This document shows positions 11,397 through 22,902 of a DNA stretch of 64,000 nt, in pieces. The DNA lies in assembly GCA_037349105.1 (NCBI GenBank), contig JAYJMM010000123.1:7874001-7938000 (forward strand), read 5' to 3'. The position numbers and the translations under genes are program-made. Each line of letters begins with the position of its first letter. The stretch's first letter is position 1. This stretch comes from Limnomonas spitsbergensis (lineage: Eukaryota > Chlorophyta > Chlorophyceae > Chlamydomonadales). Under the pieces are notes generated by a model, which saw nothing but the letters and a program-made list of their open reading frames with translations, was not told the DNA's origin and made no database searches.

Positions 11397-13508
11397 AGCT
11401 ACTAATGTTTTATGCTCCTTCGCGATTCCGAATTTTCAGTTCGTTCGAGTCAAACCTGGTGACAAAACCCTGAAAAGTGGGCGTCGCGCCTTCGGCGCGC
11501 CGAGTTCCCACGTCGATTGGCTAGGCCAACATCGCAAAAAACGACTCACTTTTGAATGGCCATGGAATCGCCATATGGCGCTCAATAGCCCAATAGGAAA
11601 ACAATGCTCAACCCCCCCGCCTCCTCAAGCGCCCACCTGCCGCCGCCAGAGAAGCCGATGCCGCTCCCGTTGCTGCAGCAGTGAGCACCACAGGTTATAT
11701 CTCTTAGAAACTATTAGATACCGGGAAAGCAAAATCAAAATATTGCAGAAACACATTCTCAGTGCATCGGGGGGAGCCGGCGGTACATGGCGAGGGGAGT
11801 GAGGGTGGTCAGGCGGTGCGCTGCCCCATGACGGCCTGCCATATATGGCCTTGTCGCAAACAATTGAACAACAGCAGGTTAGAGGGTGTCCCTCTCACCA
11901 AAAGAGTAGGGCCCGGGGAGCGCACGGGTCAACAACAGTACGGAGCGCAGGGTGGAGAGCGAGTTGTTGCGGCCCCCGGCTGGTGGCCCAAGCAACATGC
12001 CTGGCCACATTTAGGGCGTCTAGCTAGAGGCCGGAGTGTAGCTAAAATGTAGCTGAAGGTCACTAAAAGAAACATTGCGTGGGTCGCACGGAATGCCTGC
12101 TCATATGGTGCCACTGGCTGAGCACTTGGTCCCGCCTTCCACTGTCAACAACGTGCGACTTGGCACATTTTGGGCCAGGCACATGCAGGAGGAAAGCGGG
12201 GCACACCACTGCGGCAAATTGGGCACATAAAGGCCTGTCATTTTGAATCCCTTCGCCACTGTGCAATGAGGCGTGGGCATGGAGGGGTGCAAGGCGAGAG
12301 GAGCACTCCCTGCAGTCAGCATGACACAACATGCAAATGTCTCAGGAGATAAGAAAATAAAGACAAAGCAAGGCTAACCTTTTAGGAAACATTCTCGGGG
12401 GGGAGCCAGAAGTACAGGGCGTTGGATTGGCAGCATGCGGGTAGCAAGCGCTTGAAGGTGCAGTGAGGCGGAAGGGGGTGAGTGTGAGCCCGGCGGCAGT
12501 TTGCGAGAGGCCAGGATGTCTGCCAGTGCTTCGCAAAAATTGATAACCTTACGGCTGAGAGATGAAAAATGCAAAATGCAGAAGGGAAGATAAATTTGAC
12601 GACTTTTGACGAGAAAAAATGCAGGAAAGGTATGGGGGGGGGGGGCCTGTGCGTGCCCCTCCCAGGAATGAAGCTGGCACGGCCTCACCAATTCTTTGTA
12701 CGGGAGGTTCAGTTACTTGACAGCTAAACTCTGGCCTTCCGCCGATGTGGCCAGGCATGCTTCTAGGGCCTCCGGCCAGTGTGTCTAGGTTTCGCGCCTA
12801 ACTGGCTTTTGCAGCCGCGGGGAGGCCTGCACACAACTCGTAGAAGACGGCGGTCATTCAAAACACCGCCACAAATGATTAAGGGCCCCCTAGTGCGGCT
12901 GGCAGGGTATCTTGCATCACTGGGCGAGGGGGTATGCTATGTGCAGCCCGCCATGCGTTTCCCATGAACAGCCAAAATGGACGGCGCCTGAGTGCCGGGT
13001 CCCGGAGGTTCCCACAGCTCACTACAGACTGACATGGTCCCCACCCCTCCCGCCCCACCCTAGATCCCCTCCCCACGCCCACCTGCCGCCGCCGCTGCCT
13101 GCACCACCGCCGCTGCAATCAAGAGCAAAACAACTCGTCAGGAAATAATCAAAATAGCAAAGCAAGGTAGAAGGCTGTATGGGCCCCTGCATGGGTCGCT
13201 AGTTTGGGCGAGAGGCAGGGGGGGGGGGAGCAGCAGTGGAGAGCGAGAGGTCAGGGGGGGTGTTGGGGATCTTAGGAGCCCATGCAGGGAAATAATTGAA
13301 GCAGGGTGCAGCTCTCAGCCAATGGAGCCACATGGATGGCCATGCGGCGCCTGTAGCCGGGCACTCGGCCCACACCCAAGCATGGGAGGGGCGGGCGTGC
13401 AGGTCACGGAAAGCGGGGCACTAGCTACTATATGCAGTCGCCCTCAGGGGGCGAGGCCATGCAGGGCTGGCCACCGGGCAGCACCCACAAAGCAGGGCAT
13501 GCACTCAC
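11397..13508. other. Spacer without a supported gene
   Basis: Only short frames without coding character are seen. Two loosely similar segments recur: CCCACCTGCCGCCGCC at about 11635 and 13080, and ATTCTC...GGGGGGAGCC at about 11755 and 12390. This suggests an old duplication within the spacer. G-runs occur near 12634 and 13208. Confidence 0.4.
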
Positions 13509-13718
13509 AGTATCATATGGCGGTAAAGGGCGGAGGAACCCACCCTGCGCAAGAGCTTTGCGAATGACGCGTGCGTTGGCCTCCTTTGCCCGTCCCAGCA
13601 AGCCTTGGCGATAGGCCACAGTATTGTCAGCTAGAAGCAAGGCGGCATCATCGCGCTCCGCCGACGTCAGGTCTAGAGCATCAAGCAGTGTCGTCCAGTT
13701 GGCGTCGTCGTAGGCCAT
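13509..13718 (-). CDS. Single minus-strand exon, unknown protein
   Basis: From ATG at 13718 the frame gives MAYDDANWTTLLDALDLTS and then a charged helical run (DDAALLLADNTVAYRQGLLG), ending at a good donor, ACT|GTGAGT, at 13509. A plausible acceptor (CTCTGCAG) lies just upstream of the ATG, so this may be the first coding exon after a 5' UTR intron. It lies 2.1 kb upstream of the kinase gene on the same strand and could belong to it or to a separate gene. No partner exon was identified. The amino-acid composition looks genuinely coding, but no domain is recognised. Confidence 0.5.
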
Positions 13719-14331
13719 GATGCCTGCAGAGCAGTGAGGCATGCACAAAGCTCAGAGCAGATTTCCAGATCCGATTGGTTAGTCCTCAGAAGACCTGCGA
13801 AAACTGTGCACATGCATTCTCGAAGAGAACCAGTGCTGCATGGTTCCACATGGGAGAAAACTAAGGTAACCAAGGAGACTTGCAAATGCTGGAAACGTTT
13901 GTAAGGATCTTACAAATGGAGGTCGCGAAACAGGCGAAGGCAGCAAGAGGAATGAACAATGAGAAGGAAGGCCAAGCACAACACAAAAGTGATAGAAGCT
14001 TTTTTGCTATTACGCGATGACTCGAACGCGCAACGTCACCCAATTCGTGGCAAGAACTTCATTGTAGAAGCAGAGCCTAAGTCATTGAGAAATCTCCTTC
14101 CTATTCCTTTCTATCCCTCAAATCTCACCTTGCCCCTGTACAGACTTGCCACAAAGGTTCTTCTCCAAAGCTCTGCATAAATTTAGCGAGAGATTAGAAA
14201 TTCCATCAATCTAAAAGGTTCGGAAAGGTCGACGCGACCATGTATCGAGCGACCCTCCTTGAAACACACTAGCTCCCAACCTACTTCACAGCTGCTCTTA
14301 CTTCTGCAAATATGGAATTGAAAAATAAAAC

Positions 14332-15132
14332 TCATTTCAGAGTTATCGTTGTAAAATAGAAAGATAGAAAGAAAACGCCTGAGCGTGGCTTGAGGAATAC
14401 GACATTTGAAATGCCGTACACCAGGGGGGGCAACCAACGGTTCCGGGGCGGGAAATTTCGTCGAAGCATGTAATATTGGGCCCAATTCCACCTGCGCCTC
14501 GCCGGGATTAATCCCTGTGTCAGTTTTTCTGGTTGGAAACAGAGGGCTGGGGAATACAGCAAATACAATTCAACTTGAGCACGCGAGATGTTCGGGTACG
14601 GGCGAAACCAAATCTCTTTACACCACAGCCTGTCAACAAGCCTCTGTGCTTTTTGTGCTGCTAGGCACTGCTCTTGTGTTTTCCTTTCTCGTTTGCGCTG
14701 ATCATTGCTATTTGCGGTGCTCTTTGCGCTCCTCTGCGCGCTGATCTTTGTGCTGATCTTAGTTCCTTGAGCTGCTCTTGTCTTTGCGTAGCACTTTGCG
14801 CTGTTCTTTGCGCTGTTCTTTGCTCTGTTCTTTGCTCTGTTCTTTGCTCTGTTCTTTGCGCTGTTCTTTGCTCTGTTCGTTGCTCTGTTCTTTGCCTGCT
14901 CTGTTCTTTGCTCTGTTCTTTGCGCTGTTCTTTGCGCTGTTCTTTGCTCTATTCTTTGCCTGCTCTGAACTTTGCTCTGTTCTTTGCGCTGTTCTTTGCG
15001 CTGTTCTTTGCGCTGTTCACTGCTCTGTGCGCTTTGCTCTTTGTGGTGCTCTTTGCGCCACTCCATGCGCGCGCTGATCTCTGCAAAGGCGCCTGCAAGA
15101 TCTTTGCCGCCGTCAGACGGATTGTCAGCCAT
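14332..15132 (-). CDS. Low-complexity ORF rich in EQRK/EQRTE inside the inverted-repeat element
   Basis: From ATG at 15132 (MADNPSDGGKDLAGAF) the frame runs into a degenerate array of roughly 12-nt units (CTGTTCTTTGCG on the plus strand). These encode Glu-Gln-Arg-Lys/Thr repeats, then LVDRLWCKEIWFRPYPN, and read out through the left inverted repeat. The repeat makes both strands open, so expression is doubtful. The non-repetitive head and tail are the only parts that look protein-like. I would treat it as a possible element-encoded peptide only. Confidence 0.25.
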   Translation of the reverse strand: MADNPSDGGKDLAGAFAEISARMEWRKEHHKEQSAQSSEQRKEQRKEQRKEQSKVQSRQRIEQRTAQRTAQRTEQRTEQAKNRATNRAKNSAKNRAKNRAKNRAKNSAKNSAKCYAKTRAAQGTKISTKISAQRSAKSTANSNDQRKRERKTQEQCLAAQKAQRLVDRLWCKEIWFRPYPNISRAQVELYLLYSPALCFQPEKLTQGLIPARRRWNWAQYYMLRRNFPPRNRWLPPLVYGISNVVFLKPRSGVFFLSFYFTTITLK

Positions 15133-15518
15133 GACGAAAGAGACCGTGGAGAAAGAGAGGTAAATTGAACGAGATGAATGAAACGAATTACGCGCGCGAC
15201 TGAGAGTGATAATCAAGTGATGAAATGGAGCCACGCCTCGCTGTCACGCTTATCCGTACCCGGCGAGGCTTGAGTTTTGCATCGACCCCCCTGGGCACGA
15301 TGCAAAAATCATGCCTCGCCGGGTACGGATAATGGGTGGGCAGGATCCCGAACACGATCCCGAACACTAGTGGAATTGACTTTTGTCTAGCTGGCACTAT
15401 TTTTCGAGTTCCGGACACAGGTGGAATTGGGCCCATTGTAATTTGCATCCTAGATCCGGTGTACGGCATTTAAAATCCCGTATTCCTCAAGCCACGCTCA
15501 GGCGTTTTCTTTCTTTCT
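14365..15518. mobile_element. Non-autonomous DNA element with terminal inverted repeats
   Basis: The left end (14365-14430, containing GAAAACGCCTGAGCGTGGCT) is repeated in inverse orientation at 15456-15518 (AGCCACGCTCAGGCGTTTTC) with few mismatches over about 63 bases. A second matching block inside each end (TTGGGCCCAATTCCACCTG at about 14477; CAGGTGGAATTGGGCCCA at about 15418) suggests inverted repeats of 130 bp or more. The interior holds a short-period tandem repeat and a strong hairpin. No transposase is recognised and no clear target-site duplication was found. Confidence 0.7.
15250..15332. other. Long hairpin, 35-bp stem with 13-nt loop
   Basis: Left arm 15250-15284 (TTATCCGTACCCGGCGAGGC...) and right arm 15298-15332 (...GCCTCGCCGGGTACGGATAA) pair with only two mismatches. 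The loop is 15285-15297. It lies inside the inverted-repeat element, and its size fits a miRNA-precursor-like or element-derived fold-back. Confidence 0.8.
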
Positions 15519-15539
15519 TTCCTAGCGAACATGCGTGGC

Positions 15540-16190
15540 TATAAAACAAATACTCGGATTGTTTTTAGCTGACCAAGGCTAGTCAGCGATCGATTCGGTG
15601 ACCTGTAGCGAAAGTAAGACCTTTCAGGTCCAGTGTACCGACGCGCCTTGCTTTCGTTTGTGCGAAGGATTTTCGACGTGCTTGAATGGCATGTGCGAAC
15701 TCAAAACCAGAAGAGCAACTGAAATGGTTGCGCGTCGAGAACGTTTCGGAAATTCAAACTTTGCCAGGCTGGGGGCAACATGGGTGGCACCTGGGTGGCA
15801 CTGCTTTTGGAGTGGTAGGGGCGGTCCCGGATCTCGATGCCACGTGGACCATTTTACAAGACACGAAATATATAAGCGGCATGTGCTGTCACCTGATGAT
15901 TGCACAAAAAATATTTAGAATGGCAGAAGGGCCGATTTTGCAGACAAAAAAAGTATTGTTTGTATGCCCATTCTTTAGCCATGAAGCAGGCATACAATAC
16001 CAGCAGTTGTTATGATATATGGTTGCAATATGTGAGTTTTGTCAATCACGATACACCTCATTGTGAGTTATGTTATAAGGTCTTAAATTCATAGACCCTT
16101 TTCGTAGTCCGATTACTCCTTCACCTCCGGGGCAGTAACCTGTCTACCTTTGGGCTGCGCGATCCATTCGCAGTGTAAATCTCATGCAAG
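15540..16190. other. Spacer, no gene seen
   Basis: A TATA-like CTATAAAAC occurs at about 15540. Short ORFs on both strands have no coding character. Confidence 0.4.
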
Positions 16191-16195
16191 AGTGA

Positions 16196-16380
16196 AGTGA
16201 AGTTCTGTGAAGTTTTTACAGTCCAACGGGGCATCACATTTGATGCATGGGACTTGTTCCCGTAAATCGGTACAGGCACTAAATAAGCTAGGACAGCGAG
16301 CGAAAACCAGTGACCCCCCTGGCAAGCAAGAAGCACACAATCACCGAACAGTAGCGTGGGAATGAACCCCATAGTGCAGA
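16196..16380 (-). repeat. Dispersed repeat family B, inverted copy
   Basis: This stretch is the reverse complement of 32055-32240 over about 180 bases with moderate divergence. Shared landmarks include the words for CCCATGCATCAAATGTGATG and GTAGCGTGGGAATGAACCCC. A weaker third relative lies at about 33000-33090 (CCCATGCACCAGACGTGATG). Its nature is unknown; no ORF is conserved. Confidence 0.7.
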
Positions 16381-16756
16381 ACATTAGCCGCAGCCATAAA
16401 ACATGATGTGGGTGCAAAATAGTTCGGTTGGACGCCTCCTAGGAAAATTGAGAAGGAACAGAAAGTTTGAGAGAAATAGGTATGTGAAATAGCTGTGTGA
16501 TGCGTGAGCGAAACTTCAGTGAGTTTAAGTGTTTTAAAATGTGTGAACTAGGTGTGAAACTGTATGGCCCGTACGTCGGTGAGTTAAGTGTCTAAAAGTG
16601 TGAACTGTGTGTATCAATCATTGATATGAGTATGTCAAACTTCTACACTTGAGCCATGTCAATCTTAAATTAGTAATTTAGAAACGATGATACAAACATA
16701 TGGAGGCCAGAGATAGGACTTGTGCTAATCAAGGTGATAGTCATCCCATAAGGTCA

Positions 16757-17250
16757 AGGCTCCCCCTTAAACTGACAAATGAAAGCAAAAACTCTTGCGG
16801 CCACCTCCACCCCATCAACAAAGAGCCGAGCACGCGTGAAAAACGCCCTCAACTTCATCTCCTTAGCAAGCTGGAACTTGGGCCACAGCTCACGCCATGC
16901 CAAAATGGCAACAACTCTGAGTGCACGGGACATATCATCCCAGATGGTGACACCCTTTGCTTGCCTGCCAACTGAATCCTCCCATACATAATGCTCTCGG
17001 CCTTGTTGCGATTGTCCAAGCGGATCTTCATTGATCTTCCGCATTGACGTGTCACTGGGATCGATCCGGCTTGCCCATCCGAAAGGCGCTACTGACATTG
17101 ATTGTCATACCCACGAGCATGCACACTGTCTCACACACCAGAGCCGCACAGTCCTCCCCAGACCACCCTCTGGCAGGCCGGACATCACGAAGTTGGAATC
17201 CCGCCATATTGTCATGCATGGCTAGCGGCGCAATGCAGTGTGTCAGTCAT
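16757..17250 (-). pseudogene. Fragment resembling a non-LTR (L1-type) ORF1 protein, frameshifted
   Basis: Minus-strand pieces in different frames read CMLVGMTINVSSAFRMGKP, then KIRLDNRNKAESIMYGRIQL, then VTIWDDMSRALRVVAILAWR, ELWPKFQLAKEMKLRAFFTR and ARLFVDGVEV. This order matches L1-type ORF1 proteins: a region ending in hRhGk, a segment with basic residues before a helix, then L-x-R...LwP...A...g..a......LfvdG. At least two frame changes are needed, so the copy is not functional. No reverse transcriptase was found adjacent. Confidence 0.5.
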
Positions 17251-17531
17251 GGCAGTGCTCAGAGTAGACATGCTCCATGTCCCTACAGTTGAAGCAAGGG
17301 GGCTTGTACATACTACAACTAACGTGGGTGAACTAATTGATGCCGGAGCAGTTCATTATGGAAACAGTTGTAGTGGCAGGGGTGCTCATGCACTTGAATT
17401 ACTTTAGACGTCGGAGTGAGGCTCATCATGGCGTCCTCAGCGCGGGGTGATAAAGTCGTTGTCATGCTCAAGGTACCAGCCCACGAGGTTATCCCCTTTG
17501 CAATGTCAGCCTCCCCTTCTCCGGGTATCAT

Positions 17532-18590
17532 TGCGACATTGGAGGTGCCGACCCTTCACATCATCACGACACCACGATCAGGAGCTGAAAGAGGTAGATG
17601 CGACAAGATATGTAAATTTGACATTTGTGAACCAATTCAATTTAGCGATACCTTTAGAAGCGCTCGGCGTAGCTGATTGGAAGTAACCCCTCTCCCCCTT
17701 CAAAATTTGTAATTGTAACTGAGAAATAAAGGTTTTACTAGGTTCCGGAGGCGGAAGGGGGGTCAGCCAGGGTTCGTTAAACGTTTGTTTGATGACGGAT
17801 GGGGGTGTCATTTTTTCGTCCCCCCCTCGCATTAAGCTTCAGTACAACTACACCATTGCCTAGGGCCGGTGGGGCTTGGACCACCTAGGCGCCTAGTGCA
17901 ACAATTCATGTTGCTTGGGCCAACCATATTTTGGTCGGCCGAGTGATGCATGCCGAGCGACTTGCCCAACATGGCCTTGAGTGCAATTAAATAAGAAAAC
18001 GGACGCAATTTTAGTGTGACCTTCATGTACGGGATTACTACCGGCCATCAATATGTGACCCCTCAGTGCTTGGCCACGCACACTGTGGCAGATGTCAGTC
18101 AATGCAGGTAAACGTGACGCTCTCCGCATCGAAGCTCTCCGAGAGTTGTAAAAGTTGAAGGCCTTCGTCATAGGACCATATTTTCGGGATCATATTTCGG
18201 GATCATATTTTTTTTCCGAGCGCGCGCCTTGGCGGCCATTCAAGGAGTTCCGGACTACCGTTATCTTTATCGGAATTGTTTTTTACGATGCTTTTAAGTC
18301 AAGCCAATCATACAAACAAATAGTTTCAGGTACAAAACAATAAATTAACCATACAAACCTGGGGTACATTGAGGTTTTCAGCCGCATTTGTGCGCCTATT
18401 CTCTGTCATAGCGAATCAATCTCCATTTACAATGGGGAGGCAGTTAAAATTGTTTAAGGCAATCGATAAAGCAAAGGCAAAGGCTACAGTAGGTATTTAG
18501 TCGTAACTCCATCATATAAGGTGGGCTCCTTTGTCGCAAGTCCCGTGTGAAGGGTTTGGAAATGTGATTGCAAGCAAGTGTGTGTGACTA
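17532..18590. other. Spacer, no gene seen
   Basis: Only short chance ORFs. A short direct duplication, CGGGATCATATTT, occurs at about 18185-18210. Confidence 0.4.
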
Positions 18591-18596
18591 TGTGTG

Positions 18597-19330
18597 TATG
18601 CCGAGTGTGACACACGTCCCGGCCCTCAGTCCCGGGGGTCGGTGGTGCACGTCTTGGCCATCCCTACATCCCGCCATTGGGTCGGTGACACACGTCCCGG
18701 CCCTCCTGGGGGTCGGTGGTGCACGACCTAGCCAATTAGCCATCCCGTCATTGGGTCGGTGACACACGTCCCGGCCCTCCCAGGGGTCGGTGGTGCACGA
18801 CTGCACGTCCTAGCCATCCCGTCATTGGGTCGGAGACACACGTCCCGGCCCTCCAGGGGGTCGGTGGTGCACGATCCCATCTCGGCCATCCCGTCATTGG
18901 GTCGGTGACACACCTCCCGACCCTCCCGGGAGTCGGTGGTGCACGTCCTAGCCATCCCGTCATTGGGTCGGAGACACACGTCCCGGCCCTCCAGGGGGTC
19001 GGTGGTGCACGCTCCCATCTTGGCCATCCCGTCATTGGGTCGGTGATACACGTCCCGGCCCTCCCGGGGGTCCGTGGTGCACGTCCTAGCTAGCCATCCC
19101 GTCATTGGGTCGGAGACACACGTCCCGGCCCTCCCGGGGGTCGGTGGTGCACGTCCTAGCCATCCCGTCATTGGGTCGGAGACACAGGTCCCGGCCCTCC
19201 CGGGGGTCGGTAGTGCATGATCCCATCTTGGCCACCTGTCATTGGGTCGGTGACACACGTCCCGGCCCTCCCGGGGGTCGGTTGCGCACTTCATTGCCAT
19301 CCCGTCATTGGGTCGGTGACACTCACACGT
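18597..19330 (+). repeat. Minisatellite, about 66-75 bp unit, about 11 copies
   Basis: Units contain CATTGGGTCGGTGACACACG and a palindrome-like GGCCCTCCCGGGGGTCGGTG. Length varies by small insertions such as CTGCACGTC. The 190-residue minus-strand ORF over it is repeat translation. Confidence 0.9.
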
Positions 19331-19439
19331 ACCGGACTCATGGCCCTCTTGCCCACTTCACCCCAGAGCTTTCCACTTCACCCCTGGGCTTTCCACTTTC
19401 CCCTAACGACATGCTGAAAATTGAAGCCTATTAATACGG

Positions 19440-19765
19440 AAAATCTGACACTTGAGAAAATCGGAACAACATCTCTAACGATTTGCAAAAGACTCACGAA
19501 ATGCTACCGAAAGGCTACCGAAAAACAACGCTACCAAACAACATCGCTGACACTTTGCAAAGGACTCACGAAATGCTATCGAAAGGCTACCGAAACACAT
19601 CGCTACCGGACAAGATCATCGCTGACGCTTTGCGACGGACTGACAAGGCGAAGGATACCGGATCTATCGCCAATACCATCGCTACCGAACAACATCGCGA
19701 TAGCTATGCGAAAGACTGACGAAAAGCTACCGAAAAACTTGTCAGTGACCCTGCGAAAATAAGCG
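19440..19765 (+). repeat. Degenerate tandem repeat with ACCGAAAGGCTACCGAAA motif
   Basis: About five diverged units of 60-70 bases share ACTCACGAAATGCTACCGAA and AACATCGCTGACACTTTGC. Confidence 0.75.
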
Positions 19766-20494
19766 AAACTGGTAAGCGCAGCCTACGTAAAACATGAGCA
19801 TTTTAACAGATTTTCGGGCGAAAAGTCAGAATTCACACTTTTAATACTTTTGGCACGGTGAATACATCACGCATTACGTGCATGATCGATTGCATACATT
19901 TCAATACAATTTGAGAAGATTTTATTTTTTACTCATTCAGCCAACAACCTACCTACCTACCTACATACACATTTTACCCCCCTAATATCCCTTACGTTAC
20001 GCTATGCTTCACACGGGAATATATTTTCTGGATAGTTAATACATTTCTTTAAAATCTGGAGAGCATACAAAGTTGCGGGCCTTGTTTATGGACTTTTCAG
20101 GAGGAACCCACGTGTAAGCCCATAAATGGGTTATTTAATAAAACCAAACGTGTGATTAATAAAACCATTAGTTGCAGGTAAAAAGAAAGAAAACCAGCCA
20201 TAACAAACCAACCGTGTTCAAAAGCAAATTCCGGGTTTACAAAAACAATCAACTCAGAAAAAACCAAATATGACCAAAACTATGGTGATGTGTATAACGG
20301 TATGGTGTTCTGCGGGGGCTTGGGGTGATGAAGTGCAAAACAGCTTAGAAGTGCTATATGTGGAACCCCCCATAGCTCCGAGTTTGCTGAGAGGCGGCCT
20401 GGCTGTCCTGGCCCACCGTCACTCCGCGATGAAGCGAATAGCTCTTGCTGCTGCTGCAGATGATGCTACTGTATGTCGAGCGGGACCGCTCGGG
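19766..20494. other. AT-richer spacer, no gene supported
   Basis: Contains short ACCT/ACAT repeats (about 19950) and a diffuse plus-strand frame at 20270-20494 that continues into the next element. No recognisable protein. Confidence 0.35.
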
Positions 20495-21245
20495 GCAACG
20501 TCCCAGCATAGCATTGCCAATTGCGACGTGCGCGTATGTACTATCAGATTGTTATTGGATTAATCTATTGGACCTCTGTCGACCTTTGTAACAAGCAAGA
20601 GGCTGCCACTCTCCGGATTCCCCGATTCCCCCTCTCCGCTCTGAGCTACTGTCAAGACAAGCTACTACAAGTAAGGGCATTATACACTATAATGCCCTGC
20701 TTCAATATACATCATTCCATAATAATGGATCGGCAGGCACCATCGTCATCTGAGTTTCCCCTTCGTTCCGCCAGACCGCCATGCATGCTTAAATTCCCTA
20801 TAGTTACAGCAAGGGCAAGTGAGAGAAAATCGCTGCTTACCCGGAGCGGTATCGCTGCTTACCCGGAGCGGTATCGCTGCCCGTGCTGAATGACGCAGTT
20901 AAAGCCGCCTCGTGGAAAGGACGCTGCGGACGCGTTCGTTCGGCCTGCCTCCATATCTGGAGGTCAGTCATGTCGGCCGGAGCGTGCGCGGATGAACGTG
21001 GTGCGTTCCTTGCTGCTCTGTAGTGAGCCAGCAACAGGCAGCAGTAGCACCACGCCAAATCCTTACAACGACAGGTGCAGCTGCCAGGACGACTAGTTGA
21101 TGATCTGCATGTCATCATGCGCCAACACACTGCATCAACTATGTGGCAGGAGCTGGTTAGCTAGTACGCGCCTACTACTACGCTCGCAATTGTCGCAATT
21201 GGCGCATGTCGCAATTGGCGATGTTGGGACGTTGCCCCGACACTC
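20495..21245. mobile_element. MITE-like element with TCGGGGCAACGTCCCA ends
   Basis: The left end, TCGGGGCAACGTCCCAGCAT at about 20497, is mirrored at the right by ATGTTGGGACGTTGCCCCGA ending at about 21241. The inverted similarity continues inward (GCCAATTGCGACGTGCGC against GCGCATGTCGCAATTGGC). The body includes a 26-bp direct duplication (ACCCGGAGCGGTATCGCTGC, 20838-20880). No target-site duplication is evident and no transposase is encoded. Confidence 0.6.
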
Positions 21246-21840
21246 TAGGAGACGTGAGCAAGGCTTTATACTGAAATCTTAATTATGTTGATGCGCCCAT
21301 CCCAGGTATGCCACTCTGGGAGACCCAACCATGGTCTTAGACTGGAATCTTAATTATGTTGATGCGCCCGAGGTATGCCACCCTAGGAGACCCAAGCATG
21401 GCTTACGGCTGAAATCTTAATTATGCTGATGCGCCCCAGGCATGCCACTCTAGCCTCTAGGAGGCGTGAGCAAGGCTTTACACTGAAATCTTAATTCTGT
21501 TGATGAGCCACAGCCATGCATGCCACTCTAGGAAACCCCAGCACGACTTTCGACTGGAATCCAAATCATGATGATGCGCCCCAGACATGCCACTCAAGGA
21601 GACCCAAGCACGGGGTTAAACTGAAATCTAATTTGTGTCAACTATGCCCCCCATGCATGCTACTCTCCTAAACCCAGGCATGGCTTTAGACTGAAATCTT
21701 AATTATGCTGATGCCCCCCATGCATGCCACTCTAGGATACCAAAGCAAGGCTGTAGACTGAAATCATAAATACACTGATGCACCCCCAACATGTCACTCT
21801 AGGAGACCCAAGCTGGATTGGAGGTTGAAATCTTGAGTGT
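21236..21840 (+). repeat. Degenerate minisatellite, about 68 bp unit, about 9 copies
   Basis: Units share CCACTCTAGGAGACCCAAGC, ACTGAAATCTTAATTATG and TGATGCGCCCC. The array abuts the right end of the preceding inverted-repeat element. Confidence 0.85.
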
Positions 21841-21921
21841 GGATCCTTGTCATACTGTTATGCCATGAAGCCATTGAGGGATCATGTTGCCAAGCCACTT
21901 TCACTGGGTAAGGTTGTCGAG

Positions 21922-22467
21922 TCAAGTTAAAAACCACTTAATATTATATGTCGGAAACCTCAATATTGGCGGAAATATGAGCCAAGCATAGACAACTGAA
22001 GACAGGCTGGATTTTTTTGTCACTTCACAAAGAAGCGCTCCCCTGACTCCTTCTCCCTCTGAATGGGACATATATCTGCAGTTGCTCTCCAAACTCCTGA
22101 TTAGTTGTAGTGAATGCCCGGAGCGGTCGCTGCGCATCCCAGCGAAAGCAGCCCTCAAGTCATCAAGCTTCTCCTCAGAGATACCAGCATAGTAGTTGCT
22201 GTCTTGCACCAAGGCTAGCCGTGATATACAGTGGCAATGGTCATGGACAAAGCATATGTCCTTGAAGCTTGACCCCAAAACAAGCTACGCCTCAAGATCT
22301 GCCAAAGCCAAAGTCCAAACAAGGGGCCGCAATGCAACACCGGTCCTGGTGAAAGCCAATTGTGATACCATCATATTGCTGCATGATGACGTCAAGCGTG
22401 GCACGTTATAAGAGTGGCGACTCGTTGTTGAGCAAGCGTTGCTTCGCTTTAGCAACAACGGCCGCAT
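21922..22467 (-). CDS. Unknown coding segment with one in-frame TAG
   Basis: On the minus strand the same frame is open from 22467 to 21922 apart from TAG at 22285-22287. Residues around it read LADLEA-TAG-LVLGSSFKDICFVHDHC, then NYYAGISEEKLDDLRAAFAG and MRSDRSGHSLQLIRSLESNC. The sequence is protein-like on both sides of the TAG. A neighbouring frame upstream (22648-22409, ending NAAVVAKAKQRLLNNESPLL) may be another exon. No domain is recognised. It probably belongs with the exon at 22.9-23.3 kb. Confidence 0.45.
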
Positions 22468-22902
22468 TTACCTCTATTACCTCTATGGAGCCTGCCATAG
22501 GCACTATGTGATACCTTCGAGGGGCATGAATGATAGAACTGAGCAAATGGAGCAGATGCAATGTGCCAACCCTTGCCCATCCTACGGCCGGTGGCCCGGG
22601 CAAAACAGGGCTTAATGCACGTGGATCTCTAGGCCGTATCTGAATCAAAACAGAGGCTCCCTAAAATAAACAGATATAGCATACCCTAGATTCCACCAGC
22701 CGATACATTGCGCTGACCAGTCACACATGACCTCATACGTGAAGCAGCGCATGGGGTTGTTCCTAAGCGGAGTAAGGGAAAGAGAAATTGATACGTTACA
22801 AAGGCTCGATCCATGGCATGCTCTGTACAAATCCACTCGTGATGTACATTTGCCCCTGTTTATAGAAAAGCTTGGCGAATTTACAGTATAGCCCAGGGCA
22901 AA

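Noticed and set aside
18597..19330. Regular spacing suggestive of a CRISPR array
   Set aside because: No conserved-repeat/unique-spacer alternation: the whole unit is repeated, and the window is eukaryotic.
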